A DNA stretch of 64,000 bases from Liriodendron chinense (GCA_003013855.2 ML058433.1:7811966-7875965); one strand, 5' to 3'; counted from the stretch's first letter, positions 24,058 through 35,121 are shown. A program made the numbers and translations. Notes: generated by a model not told the origin, from the letters alone.

Positions 24058-25180
24058 TTATTGAGAAACGCTAAAAAAGCGAAAAGAATACAAAAAGAGA
24101 AAACAACAAAACAAGAACACTAAAGCCCACTCGATTACCCAAGATGTGGCCTTGCGCGAGATACTATTCGGCTCTTCTGATTTATTCTTAAAGCACCTCC
24201 TATTTCTCTTGCCCCAAATAGCCCATAAAATAGCCATTGCCACCAAGTGCCAAACTAGCTTATCTACTTTAACCGCCCCTGCATCGTCCCAAGAGGCTTA
24301 TAGGGATGGAATAGAGGCCTGCATGACCCACCTAGTATTAAGCATCTCTAGGAAGGTATCCCAAATCTTCCTAGCAAAAGGGTAATGGATGAACAAGTGA
24401 TCTACAGTTTCCGCATCCCTCATGCAAAGGAGGCAAATATTTGGGATCGTCATGCCTCTCTTCTGAAGGTTATCTACGGTGAGCACCCTATTCCTTCCCA
24501 TCAACCAAACAAAGGTTGCAACTTTGGAGGGAGCTCCATACTTCCAGAACCAGTAGTTAAAGATGGCAGGAGAAGACATGGCTTCTAGCTTCCTGTAGAA
24601 GGATCGAACCGTGAAGCAACCTAAGTTGTGGCCTCTCCATAATAGCGAGTCCTTCGACATCTCGGGCACTGAGAGCTTAAGCTTCTTCAGGAGACTAATG
24701 AAAGTGTTTGTTTCCTCATCGTTCAACCCTTTACGGCTTGGAGGGGTCCACACCACTCCTCTTTCTGATTGAGAGAAACAATTGGCTATGACAACATTTT
24801 TATCGGGAGCTAGCACTGCTATGGAAGGGAAGGCCTCCTTGAGTAAACAATCCCCCAGCCATAGATCCTCCCAGAAGCGAATTTGAGAACTGTTTCCAAG
24901 CACATAGGAGATTTCTTCTTTAAATTTCGGAGCTATCGAAAGAATTGCCTTCACCTGAAAGTTTATATAATGAGGATTCTTTGATCCACCACCCTCCTGG
25001 ACCCGTACCGTATTTGGTAGCTAGGACTTGTCTCCACAGATTCCTGTCTTCCATTGCAAACCTCCATAACCATTTTCCCAATAAAGCCTTATTTATAGTG
25101 TCCAACACCCTTAGGCCTACTCCACCCCGAGACAATGGCTTGCACATGTCCTCCCATTTGAGAAGGTGAAATCTGTGCAC
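24058..25180 (-). pseudogene. LINE ORF2 C-terminal region with zf-RVT domain (minus)
   Basis: 25180-24920 reads 'MCKPLSRGGVGLRVLDTINKALLGKWLWRF'. 24954-24298 contains the zf-RVT region with 'YWFWKYGAPSKVATFVWLMG' and 'NICLLCMRDAETVDHLFIHYPFARKIW' (the C-x2-C...H...H-like motif). After a stop, 24246-24058 gives 'ILWAIWGKRNRRCFKNK', the usual end of plant L1 ORF2. The short 3' UTR then leads to the poly(A). Confidence 0.85.
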
Positions 25181-25189
25181 TAACCCCTT

Positions 25190-26919
25190 TCACCCCCATA
25201 GGAAGTTACGTCTTAACACCAACTTATCTAGCACTGACTTTGGGCACTTGAATAAGGACAAAAAATATAATGGCATATTAGAGAAAGCTGCTTTGATGAG
25301 GGTCAAACGGCCCCCAAGAGACAAATGTCTGCTTTTCCACTTTGCTAGCTTCCTTTCTATTCTTTCAATAACCGGGTCCCACAAAATGCTTGGGTATCTT
25401 TCCCAAGTACAACGGAAGACCGAAGATACGTGGTCGGAAAGCATCCCATCCCGCATCCAAAAATCTCCGCATGTCCTATTGTCTCCTCTGTTGGCAAGTG
25501 CATGCTTAGCAATTCACATTTCGAATCATTTACTTTCAACCCTGAAACCATCTCAAAGCATGTGATAATCTTATAGAGATTGTCCACCATGGCTTCTTCC
25601 GCTTAGCAAAAGAGGATAGTGTCATCTACAAATTGGAGAAGAGTAATTAAGGGATCGGCTCTTGCCGCCTGGAAGCCCTGAATTAAACCGGATTCTTGAC
25701 CTTTTTGAAGCATTTTCCCAAGAGCATCGGCTACCACCAAAAACAGAAAAGAAGAGAGGATCACCCTGCCTAAGAACCCTCGAAGCCTTGAAGAATCTCT
25801 TCGGCGATCCGTTTACCAAGATAAAAAGGAGGCGGACGACACACATTCAATTATCCATCTTCTCCAACATATAATCCAGAAAGCCTCAGTCTACATGGTT
25901 GTAAGCTTTTTCTATATCCAATTTGCCGACTACCCCCTCTTTTTTTTTTCTTCTTAAATTGCGAATGAATGCATTTATGTGCTAACAAAGCACAATCTAG
26001 AGTCTATCGATCGACAACGAAAGCACTCTGGTTAACCGATATAATGGGAGGGGAGAACTTGTTGAATTCTAAAGGCGAGGATCTTTGCAAGCATCTTGTA
26101 AGGACTTCCCAGAAGACTGATAGGGCGGAAGTCTTTTGATCTCTCCGCACCTTCAATTTTGGGTATGATCGGGATGAAAGTTTCTCCCAATTCTTTTGAA
26201 ACCACCCCTCTGTTGACAAATTCCTTGCTGAACGCCATAACATCCTTCTTGACAAGTTTCCAAAAAATATGAAAAAATGTTATAGGAAATCCGTCCGGCC
26301 CAAGCGCCTTATCTCCTCCCAGAGAGTTAGCAGCCGCTTTCACCTCTTCTTCTGTCACCTGCTTCTCCAACTCCATCGCTTGCGATGCCGAAATCGAAGG
26401 GAATTCCAAACAATCCAGAGAAGGCCGCTCCCCAGGCTCTCGAGTCAACAAATTCTCATAAAAGCAGACCACCTCTTTGTAGATCTGATCCTTATTCGAA
26501 AGCTGTTTGTTTCCCACTAGCAGACTACCAATATGGTTATTCCTGGCCCTTGCACTCGCCATAGAGTGGAAAATTTTAGTATTGTTATCCCCTTCTTTAA
26601 GCCATAACGCTTGAGATCTTTGTCTCCACTTAATCTCTTCAACCCTCATCCTCTTCTCAAACCAGAGATTCAACTCAGTCCTTTGCCTAATTTCTTCAAC
26701 CGACGACGAGCCCCCCTCCTCTTTGAGGTCCACCTTGTGCAGTTCTGCTAGCATTGCTTCCATTTCTTTCTCTCTACTTTGGTTCATGTCCTTGTTTGAA
26801 GCAGCAAGTTTACCTTTTAGCATTTTCAACTTTAGATATAGAATAAATCCAGCAAAGCCTTCCACTAGAAAAGAACCCCACCATTCTTGAACCAGATTGT
26901 GAAAACCTTCTATCTCCAA
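25190..26919 (-). pseudogene. LINE ORF2 reverse transcriptase (minus)
   Basis: A long open stretch 26919-26032 holds the linker and early RT blocks (RWKQRSQALWLKEGDNNTKI, 'GDKALGPDGFPITFF', 'IPIIPKIEGAERSKDFRPIS'). The palm (26000-25590) is broken by several frameshifts ('VLRQGDPLFF' is visible near 25770; the FADD box is out of frame). The thumb and downstream part read 'FEMVSGLKVNDSKCELLSMH' and 'KWKSRHLSLGGRLTLIKAAF'. Confidence 0.85.
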
Positions 26920-27660
26920 CCAAGCTAGCTCGAAGCAGAAGGGCCTGAGGCCCCAATTCTCCTCTACAGAATGTAATAGTAGGGGTTTGTGGTCTGAGAC
27001 TGCAAGGAAGGCTCAGCTGTTTCGTAAACGGAAACTTCTCCACCCAATCCTTTGAAACCAAGAATTTGTCTAACCGCGATAGCTTTGGAGGATCCTGGCC
27101 ATTAGTCCAGGTGAAACGAGCACCCTCCATCGACAGATCTACCATCTTGTTGTCTTGCACCCAGTCGGAGAAGGCCGCCATGCTTGAGGAAACTTTTGAG
27201 TTGTTTGATCTCTCGAAAGAGAACCTTATGATGTTGAAATGCCCCGCAATGCACCACAGGTGTTGCCATTTTGCTCTAACCTCGTCCAATTCCTTCCACA
27301 ACATTGGTTTAAGGGCTGCTTTACAGGGACCGTAGACTGAAGTGAAGGTCCACAAAAATCTGGAAGCCAAATCTCTAAGCAGAACAGATACTATGTACGA
27401 GCCTACCCAAGAGTCAACCTTGTTCCATCTTTGAGTTGACCAAGCCACCACAATTCCTCCAGACGCCCCAGAAGCATCCAACACCACCCATTCTTTGTGT
27501 CTGCATCCCTACAGAGAACCCAAAATTCTGTCATCAAAAGCTTGAAGCTTTATTTTCTAGAAGGTGATCAGCTGCAGCTTTAACTTTCTGCACACTTCTC
27601 GGATTTTGGATCTCTTGATCTTGCACCCGAGCTGCTGACGTTTCATGATAAGGCCTTCAT
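26810..27660 (-). pseudogene. LINE ORF2 endonuclease domain (minus)
   Basis: On the minus strand, from about 27650 the pieces read 'KRSKIREVCRKLKLQLITF' then a TAG where the QETK glutamine is expected, and after 27487 'VVLDASGASGGIVVAWS', 'FTSVYGP', 'HFNIIRFSFERS' (the usual GDFN Asp replaced by His) and 'RFTWTNGQDPPKLSRLDKFL'. The final SDH motif is altered. Not functional. Confidence 0.82.
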
Positions 27661-28430
27661 TGATGACTTTCCTTCTCCCCCGAGCCCCTGGTTGAAGCAA
27701 CCGCACTACGATTTGCTTCAAAGATAACTGATGATCTGAGACTTCGCAATTCCAGCCAGCCCCTAGGAGATTTCCTAGGTTTTGGCAGAGCTTGAATTTG
27801 CAGATCCGATCTTCCCCTACCTTCAACAAACTCCATGACTGCTCTGACATCCTCATTTGAGTCCCTGCACGACACCCCCACCAGTCTTCCAACCCTACCA
27901 AGAGCATCTCGTAATTGCTTCCTGTCCGGGGCAGAAATTCTGAAAGCTTCTTTCTTCTGCCCATTAGGTGTTATACGAGGTTTATCCAGCAGCTACATCT
28001 CCTCCTGCTCTCCCTTTTCTTCCATGTGCTGAAACTCTTCGCTGAGGGATCAGGATTGGAGAGGAACCATGTCGAGGGGCTCCACTTCGTCAAAGGGGCC
28101 CCCCAACGAACCTGGATCTTTTGGCGCTTCCCAATTAAAAGGAAGAAAGTCCGCTGCCACTTGGAAAGAAGGTGAAAAAGGGGTATCTGTGTCATACTCT
28201 CGATGGATTGTTTCATGGAGTAACAGTCCTTTGGACAGAGAGGTTGGATCGGGCTCAGACATATAGTAAGGTAGGCAAAAGCCGCATGTGCTGAAATCCT
28301 CTCCCACGACTGGCACGATTGGGAGGATACTTTGCCTGCTTCCAAGATGAGAAGAGCTAATGAGTTGACACGTGACCCGCTGAGCCACTATCACAAGAGA
28401 TTCGGGTGATCCTAGCTGAGTGGAAATGTG

Positions 28431-30793
28431 TCACAAGCCTGCAGCTTCGACTAGAAGGGCTTCCGGTTCGGCACCCTGAACGTCCGGATTAGCCACTGAG
28501 CCTATAGGCTTATCCTCCGAGCCAGGCTTTGCAATGATATCCTCTCCAAAGCTTCCTTCCAGGCTCCTCGCTTCTGAGCCTGAGCCATCTGCCTCGTCTC
28601 CTGAAGCTAATTGAAAATCGCCAGCTGTCTCTATCTCTACCTCAAAGGTCTCCTCATTTGACGAGTACGTCCTCCCCTCCTCCCCCCCCCCCCCCCCCCA
28701 TGCGTCCTCCGGATCTATCTCTGCCTTATGCCACTCGCATGCAGGAGGGCTACAATTGCTCCACTTGTCACCGTAAGAGAGACTCCTGTCAAACCCTATT
28801 GCACCACGTGTCCCTCCTGGCGAAGAATCGTGCATGTGAAGGCACGTTAGACCATCTAAACAAATCCCCACTGTCCAATGTCCTTAAATGCCATATGTAA
28901 TAGGATTCGAGCTCCCCGCCTCCTGACGCATCGATGAAAGCTTGACACGTTACCAGATGAGTGTCTTGTGATCCATGGGAGCACGGCGAAGTTGCTGCTC
29001 CTTCCTTCTCTTCCTCACTACAGGTCCTGCTATTGTTCGAGCTCGCCCTAGACCTCCAAATCTCACCCCACCGCTGATTGCCTTGAGCCTCCTCCCCCTC
29101 CACCTCCACCTCCACCATGATTGGAATCTCAACCCAATCTACCTTTAGCTGTATAGAGGTTGGAGGTGTTGTATTCTTCTTCCTCCTAACAAGTAGTCGG
29201 GCTGCACTCACCTCCGAGCCCGATTCCGTTTCTTCATCCACCGCTAGAACCACTCCCAGACATGAACCCAACTCATGAATGACTTTTGAATGCCACAACT
29301 CAAGGGGGATAACCCCATAGAAGAAACCAGTCATCTCTATCCCCAAACAAAGAAACTTCCGCCCATCGTCCACAACTCACTATCGAGCCACAACAGGAAG
29401 TACACAAACGGGTAACATCCACTCCTGGTCTGACTACTACCCACACCTCCTTGCCGCCCAACGGACAAGGAAAAATCCCCACCATACAGACCACATACCT
29501 GTTTCACCCATCTGCTGATCTCCTCCAGAGAAGTATCTTCTAAGGTAGAAACCATTACCGACCAGTGAAGAAGATTGCTAGAGTCTTCCACCACCTGTGG
29601 GTCCACACAGACGGTTAACCCTTGATTAGCGGATTCCTTCCAAACCCATCGGAACCAATCCTGTTGGAATCCCACAGTTGAAATTGCCATCTCTGAACGA
29701 GTCTTATGACCAGCAACGACTTTCGAGAAAGAACATTGCCCCTCCATCCTCCGATCTTCTTCTATGTTCCTATTAAGACGATCATCGGCCACTCCCATAA
29801 CAACATTCGACAGCTCCCCCTCTTTGCAGCTGCACTTCTTAAGATTCTCTTCCAGACCGTATTTGACACGGTGGATGGAGAGTTTACAACATCCGTAGCT
29901 TCTGCCATGGCGAGCCTCGATTGACTTTCGAGAAAGAACATTGCCCCTCCATCCTCCGATCTTCTTCTATGTTCCTATTAAGACGATCATCGGCCACTCC
30001 CATAACAACATTCGACGGCTCCCCCTCTTTGCGGCTGCACTTCTTAAGATTCTCTTCCAGACCGTATTTGACATGGTGGACAGAGAGTTTACAACCTCTG
30101 TAGCTTCTGCCATGGAGAGCCTCGATTGCTTTACTAGCCTCTTCCTCTGTTTGGAAACGGACGAAGGCGAAACCCCTCCGGCACCTAGTTGCCTTATCCC
30201 TGGGTATTACCACCTCCTTCACAACTCCAGATCTTGAGAAAACCCTAGATAGATGGTAGTGGTCTCACTCCACCAGGAAGAATTGAATGAAAAGGGTGAG
30301 AAGTTCTCTCAGAAACCCACCCTTGCTGAACTGTCGTGGTTTCCTCTTTTTCCTACTAGCAACTTGTCCACCCTTCTTAAAAAACCTCCTCCCCCTGCGG
30401 CGCCTCTTTTGGAATCAAAATCCATTTGCCTTTTGCGTCCACCTTCTTCTCTGGCTGCTTGGAAGAGTTACCCTTTGAATAAAGTTCAGCATCTACGAAG
30501 CTTCCATAGCCCTTCCCTTTCTCTATCCACTTTCCCTTGCTTTTTTCCCAACCTGCTTCGGCTATGGGGTGCATCTTCCTTTCTCGAGCAGGATAGTAAA
30601 ATATCTCTCTGATCTGTAAAGCTCCACTTCTAGGTCTCCCCGAATGGTGTTCTCTGAAGGAGGATTCGTGGTTCCGTTGTCCATCTTTCGATCGGTGATT
30701 GTTGTTTCCATGTTCTTTGCGTCCAAATGCTTCTCCTTCTTGATGCCCTACTGCTCCGCTTCTCGTTCGACCGCCCCTCTTGAGAACGAACAT
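28431..30793 (-). pseudogene. LINE ORF1 (minus): basic N-terminus, RRM, DUF4283-like region
   Basis: It starts at ATG 30793 (MFVLKRGGRTRSGAVGHQEG), followed by a basic region, then an RRM with RNP1 'RRGFAFVRF' at about 30170 and 'SYRGCKLSVHHVKYGLEENL'. A DUF4283-like piece with 'VIPLELWHSKVIHELGSCLG' lies near 29300-29240. A 205-bp tandem duplication (29721-30130) inside it shifts the frame. An acidic tail runs down to about 28431, and a C18 run (28682-28699) lies in this part. Confidence 0.75.
29721..30130. repeat. 205-bp tandem duplication inside the LINE ORF1
   Basis: Two near-identical copies, 29721-29925 and 29926-30130, each starting 'tttcgagaaagaacattgcc' and ending 'gcctcgattg'. The length is not a multiple of three, so the duplication breaks ORF1 after the RRM. 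Confidence 0.92.
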
Positions 30794-30856
30794 CTCTCCT
30801 ACTTTGTGATTTTTCCAGGCAAGTCCAAAAGGGTCAATAGATTTCTCTACTTCATT

Positions 30857-30942
30857 GTTCTGACAAGTATTCTTTTTTTTTTTTTTAAATTTCTTTGCAA
30901 TTAGGGTATCGAGATCTCATTGACTCAATAACCATGTTGTAA
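30857..30942 (+). repeat. Outer Gypsy 3' LTR, second part
   Basis: 'gttctgacaagtattctttt ...' resumes the LTR after the LINE target duplication and matches 18721-18810. The end near 'catgttgta' is diverged from 'gggttgca' of the 5' copy, so the border is approximate. Confidence 0.7.
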
Positions 30943-31168
30943 CGGTCAAAGACGCATACGTCAACACAAAGACACATCCAGGCATGCATGCGTGACTCAC
31001 CTGATTGTTACAATTTTTGGTCCACGTGATCTTCAAGGCATGGTCCCCCCTTTCACGGCTCACCCCCCTTTCACGGCTCAGATGATCTAGTGAAGTGACA
31101 CATGAGCAGAAAATAAAATTGTTGTATGTTAACATACAACTTTGTTTGGGATCATCCCTTTATTTGTG

Positions 31169-31363
31169 GACTTGTGTTTTTTTCTTATTATAATGTGTTT
31201 ATCATCCTTCATCAATATCCTTTTTGGAAGCAAATGATAATAATAAATAAATAAAATCATGCTCCAGACTTGTATGTTTTTTTCTTATTATAATGTGTTC
31301 ATCATCTTTCATCAATATCCTTTTTGGAAGCAAATGATAGTAATAAATAAAATCATGCTCCAT
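31169..31363. repeat. 98-bp tandem duplication in the MCD1 intron
   Basis: The unit starting 'gacttgt...tttttttcttattataatg' occurs at about 31169 and 31267 and ends 'aaatcatgctcc' in both copies. Confidence 0.85.
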
Positions 31364-31794
31364 TCCTTCTAATGACCTCCATTAACTTAGTAGAAATTTA
31401 TCTTGCCCAGTTGCTCTATTTCTGATTGTTTAGCAGTAATAGGCTATCTTCTAATCTTATTGTCGTGCAGAGGAATTTTTAGAAGGGTGAAATTAGATGT
31501 ATCAGCTTGGGTTTCTCCAATCGAGGCCCTATCTTGTTCTTCAGCTTCTTTGGTCTTGCGTTTTGTGATTTTTCAGTGTAGTTATCTCATCTATGCCACT
31601 TCAGTAAAATTTCAGTTATCTTTCAAAATAATAATAATAATAGGATAACGAAAAGAAAAACTAGCTAGTTGTGTATACAATCATCTATTTATATAAGATA
31701 TTTTAGTCTACATGCACATGTATGCAGCTGTTGCATATTTCTGTCTGTCTGCATGTACTTAAAATGGTTCTGCTTTGTTCACTGTTCTTCTCAG

Positions 31795-32001
31795 GAGCAA
31801 AAACTCAACAAAATGGCGATTGACCAAAGCAGCATCAGGGATTTTGAAAGACCGTTCAAGTCATTCTCCAAGCAGCAGCAGCAGGTGGAACAGAGCCCTT
31901 CTCCCAATCATCAGAGCGGTCATGCTAATGGTCAGAAAAGTGATAGACCATCCGATACTTTTGAAAACAATTCAGAGTCTGAGGAACTGCAGAAACCTTA
32001 G
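31795..32001 (+). CDS. MCD1: MCD1-like protein, last coding exon C
   Basis: It follows the acceptor 'cactgttcttctcag' and reads, in phase 0 with exon B, 'EQKLNKMAIDQSSIRDFERPFKS', which matches the family's position after the 'EALQ' helix. It continues with a glutamine-rich low-complexity tail and ends at TAG 31999-32001 after 'SEELQKP'. It is open throughout. An ATG lies inside the exon, but the conserved residues before it and the splice site show it is not a start. The stop is followed by AT-rich sequence that could hold the poly(A) site (about 32065-32110). Confidence 0.8.
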   Translation, partial: EQKLNKMAIDQSSIRDFERPFKSFSKQQQQVEQSPSPNHQSGHANGQKSDRPSDTFENNSESEELQKP

Positions 32002-33045
32002 AAGGCCCCCTTTTATGTGGATCTCCTACTCATTAGTAATGCTTTTTTCTCCCCCACCTCTGTATTGTAACATCAATTTTTGTCTGTCAATGTAAAAGAA
32101 ATGAATTGAAAATATGTTTATTCTACAAGGATTTCCAGGGGAAAAAAAAAATTGCATTCTTGATTGTAAATATGCATTTCTGCTTACTTCCGTCATATGA
32201 TTTTCTTTAACACTGTTGATTATTCTAGCATCTCTATCACATACAGTTTCCCTTTTGAAATGCAGAAAAATCCAGGGGCTGTGATGAGAGAGCAGAGTTT
32301 GTATCCATTTCTTGAAGCTTGGATCAGTGTACGAGCAGAATCTTACTCAGGTAAAGGCGCTTGAAATGATCTTTTCATCTTATTGAGCATTTTGTGCGGT
32401 TGAACAAGGTTGGAGTGGAGCTCAATCTCTAACCCTAACCTTTTTTTTTTTTTAAAAGTTGGGTGAAAATACTAGCAACAGTATTTGGATGAATGTGGTG
32501 TTTGTTTCTGCTGTTCTATCTGTCTTGGGACGAATCGGGGCTGGTCGTGGTATGGTGTTCCCTTTGAATGGCGAGCTGGTGCTTGTGGGGCTCATGGCAC
32601 TTCTGGATGTGTGTTCGGATTTGCAGCTGGCACCTGCCAACATGACATGTACACACCATGAGCATGCATTGGCTCAAGCATATGTGCTCCAATCCAAAAG
32701 TCAGGCTTGGGAAACAGGTGCACCAAAGGAATGGATGGTTCCAACTATGACAGACGGTTCCCAATCAACATGTGTGACCCCGCTGTGAGCAGGCTGCCTT
32801 CATCTCTTGGGACAGTACATCTATTTTGTGCCGCCTGCCTGATGAGTAGCTTGGATCTTGCGCATATAAGTCCCAGTTTGGCAAAAGTGGGTCATGGCCA
32901 TTAGGCCTGCTGGGATGTAAACTGAAGAAATTACCATACGAAGGTGTGTGATGATAACTTTTCATTTGGGCTTTCTTTAGATTGATTTTGATTGAAATGG
33001 AGAGTGAGTGAAGAGGCAATTCATGGCACGTGCTCATACACTTGT

Positions 33046-33096
<51 letters not shown>

Positions 33097-33824
33097 GTAA
33101 TATACTCCGCCGGAAATCGTTTTCATTTATTTATTAAGTTTTTGGTGGGAAAGCCAATATGATTGAATCTAAGGTGTATCCAGTGTCCTCCAGTAAAAAC
33201 AGTATCAACCTACAGACCTTTGTTGGATGCACTCTGGCAGTAGGTCAGGACTGTCCAATAAATAGATCCCCTCTTAGATGAGCTATATAGCCTCCAGGCC
33301 CACTCAATCTATGGCTCATTTTCGTACAGTTAACCAACACTTCAGTTCATTTTTTACCAAAAGTTCAGTTGAGGGCAACAGTCCAGGAAAGGCATATGGA
33401 TCAAATGCTTATAAACAGACAATCAGTACATTTTTCTTTACTATGGCCCATCCTTGTGGTGGCCTACAGTTCATCACTAAACACATTACCCGAATTTACC
33501 ATTAATAAGGTTGATACCATTCACCACAAAATCTGGTCTCTTAGTCATAAACATCTCTTTCCATTGGCAATGATTCAAGCAATATTCTTTCATTCGATTA
33601 CTCAAATCATAAACATCTCACTACTAACCATAGATGCATAAGCATTGCCCTTGTGCTGTCACCCTCATACAGGAAAGAAACAAGCAATGATCTTACACCA
33701 GTGAATTTTCAAGATGATGATTAGTTTGTTACCTCTACAAAATTAGCTCTCAAAATGGAAAACCCATCCAGAAAATTATCCCCCTCACGTTTGAGTAACT
33801 TCAACATAACGCCAACTTCAGCCA
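32002..33824. other. Convergent intergenic region; (AG)22 microsatellite
   Basis: Lies between the stops of the MCD1-like gene and the minus-strand gene. It contains an (AG)n run at 33049-33093. An exon-like segment (32265-32350) is flanked by 'aaatgcag' and 'gtaaagg', but no protein family was recognised. Apparent frames of about 100 codons near 32460-32790 look random. Confidence 0.6.
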
Positions 33825-34396
33825 TCAGTCCAAGCCTTCATTGTCACTGTCCGCAAACATGGTGGTCATTTCCTTCCTCTGGAAATCGGGCATCGGTCTC
33901 AGGTTCTCGCGCATATGACTAATCCCACGCATCAACTGTTCCAAATCCTCCAAACCCAAATGCATGTCCTCCCCTAATTCACCAATTATAGCTGTTTTTT
34001 TTTTTTCAGACTCCTCCTGCAAAGGAGCTGCGGCTGCTTTAGTTACAGACTCTTCATGCAATGGTACTACAGCTGATTTCCCTTCAGAAACTTCCTGCAC
34101 CAGAACCTTTGTTGCTTTAGTCTCAGACTCTTCCTGTAATGGAGCTTCAGATGCTTTCCTTTCATAATCTTCCTGCACCAGTACTTTGGTGGCTTTAGTT
34201 TCAGACCCTTCCTGTGCCAGAACTTTGGAGTTTGGGGTTTGAACTTCTACCACATTGCCAGCCTCATGATTTTGATCTTGACCTTGGATTGGAACATTTC
34301 CATTAACTGACTGTCCTGCTTCAGTATCTGTTGGTTTGGGAAGGTCATTCAGGGCAACCCATTCATCAATGCCATCCCACGGTTCAGCAGAACCCC
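33825..34396 (-). CDS. C-terminal exon of a minus-strand gene, possibly p34/adaptin-binding (AAGAB-like)
   Basis: An open minus-strand stretch ending at TGA 33827-33825. After a plausible acceptor ('tctgaagcag' read on minus, near 34397) it reads 'SAEPWDGIDEWVALNDLPKP', then about six 13-15-residue repeats built on 'ETKATKVLVQEE', and a conserved-looking end 'LGLEDLEQLMRGISHMRENL' followed by 'RPMPDFQRKEM'. The WDG...EWV motif and the 'LMPDFQRREM'-type tail remind me of plant GTPase-like p34 proteins (alpha/gamma-adaptin-binding, vesicle coat assembly), but this is recall and uncertain. Upstream exons are not recognisable to the right within the window, so they would lie beyond a large transposon-filled intron, or the exon is a fragment. 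Confidence 0.5.
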
Positions 34397-35121
34397 TGCT
34401 TCAGATTTTTATTTTATTTTTAATCAAATACAAGCATCGCATGTGTGATGCAAGTAGAAATTTCTAACAAAGTAACAGAATGGTAGAGCAACTATAATGT
34501 AGAGCACATAGAAGTAGAGAAAAGAAAGACGGAAAATGAGAAAACAGTTTTATAGGACGATGGAGAAGAGGGAGGTGGAAAAGGGGCAGTGCTGGTGCAT
34601 GGAGGCCACTTGCGGCAGCAGCAGATTGATGAGGGAGAAAGGGGAGGTGCCTGATGAGGATTTTCTCCAATGACGATGGATGTCAGTTCCGGCATCGGCA
34701 GTGGCCAGTCAAAACAGTCAGTAATGATGGGGGATAGAGTTGCAATGAGGGGGGGTGGCCACGGTGGAAGGAATAGCAGTTGTGATGTACCCAAGGTGCG
34801 CTGTAACTACCCCATAACATTCCATTATGGGGCTGATACAAGATTATTTTTCTTTTTCGGTTAGAAAATAAAAAGGACCGTAACGACTATTACAACACCA
34901 TTACCAATACAGAATACCATGGATGTACCAGAAGATTGCAGTGGTGAAGAACCCTTGGTGGCAGTGGTTGTGGGTTTAAACAGCAGGGGCTGCCCTTGTC
35001 CAGTGTCTCCACTGCCACTGCTGCTGGCTCATGACCAAAACAATCATCCCTGGTTCCAACACTTTGATACCATTGTCTACCCCGGAGCTTGTATGGCGTT
35101 GAAGATGATTTTCCGCATGGC
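34397..35121. other. Unassigned sequence, possible intron of the minus-strand gene
   Basis: No coding domain or repeat was recognised. It has a GC-richer part (34555-34800) with G-runs. Confidence 0.4.

Larger units (their letters stand above)
24021..30843 (-). mobile_element. Full-length reverse-strand L1-type LINE with 13-bp target duplication
   Basis: A 6.8-kb LINE on the minus strand. Its poly(A) tail appears as T-run 24021-24038, and the 13-bp target duplication 'tctctacttcatt' flanks it at 24008-24020 and 30844-30856. The uninterrupted 5' LTR copy of the target (near 18710) confirms the pre-insertion sequence. ORF1, endonuclease, RT and the C-terminal zf-RVT region are all present but frameshifted. 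The 5' end lies only about 50 bp before the ORF1 start, so it lacks the tandem 5' UTR units seen in the LINE at 961 or was trimmed there. Confidence 0.93.
11393..30942 (+). mobile_element. Outer (host) Ty3/Gypsy chromovirus, degenerate, split by two later insertions
   Basis: The LTRs start TGATG and share the 'cacttaggcccatctaggcccattgtagggcc' region (11415 onward and 23535 onward). The 5' LTR is split by the inner Gypsy element at 11713/18500 and the 3' LTR by a LINE at 24020/30844. The internal region (18811-23516) carries gag, protease, RT, RNase H, integrase and chromodomain remnants in order, with many stops. A typical polypurine tract 'tctggggggaa' precedes the 3' LTR. The 3' border is uncertain (about 30942-30945); candidate target repeats GTCAG (11388-11392) and GTCAA (30946-30950) match only 4 of 5. 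Without the insertions the element would be about 5.9 kb. Confidence 0.85.
10313..31794 (+). other. Giant (about 21.5 kb) MCD1 intron filled with nested retrotransposons
   Basis: The donor is GTAAGT at 10313 and the acceptor is 'ttcttctcag' ending at 31794; exons B and C join in phase 0. Only about 1.9 kb is not transposon: 10319-11392 and 30943-31794. The rest is one old Gypsy element carrying a younger Gypsy element and a LINE. This is an inference from exon homology and splice sites; no transcript was available. Confidence 0.75.

Noticed and set aside
32265..32352. Possible extra MCD1 exon between 'aaatgcag' and 'gtaaagg'
   Set aside because: It lies after the in-frame stop of exon C and matches nothing known; it could only be a 3' UTR exon, which cannot be shown from sequence.
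32459..32788. A 109-codon open frame downstream of MCD1
   Set aside because: No recognisable domain, no splice or promoter signals, and overlapping open frames on the other strand suggest chance.
33964..34167. A + strand frame with repeats
   Set aside because: It is the complement of the repeat-bearing minus-strand exon, which has the better-formed protein.
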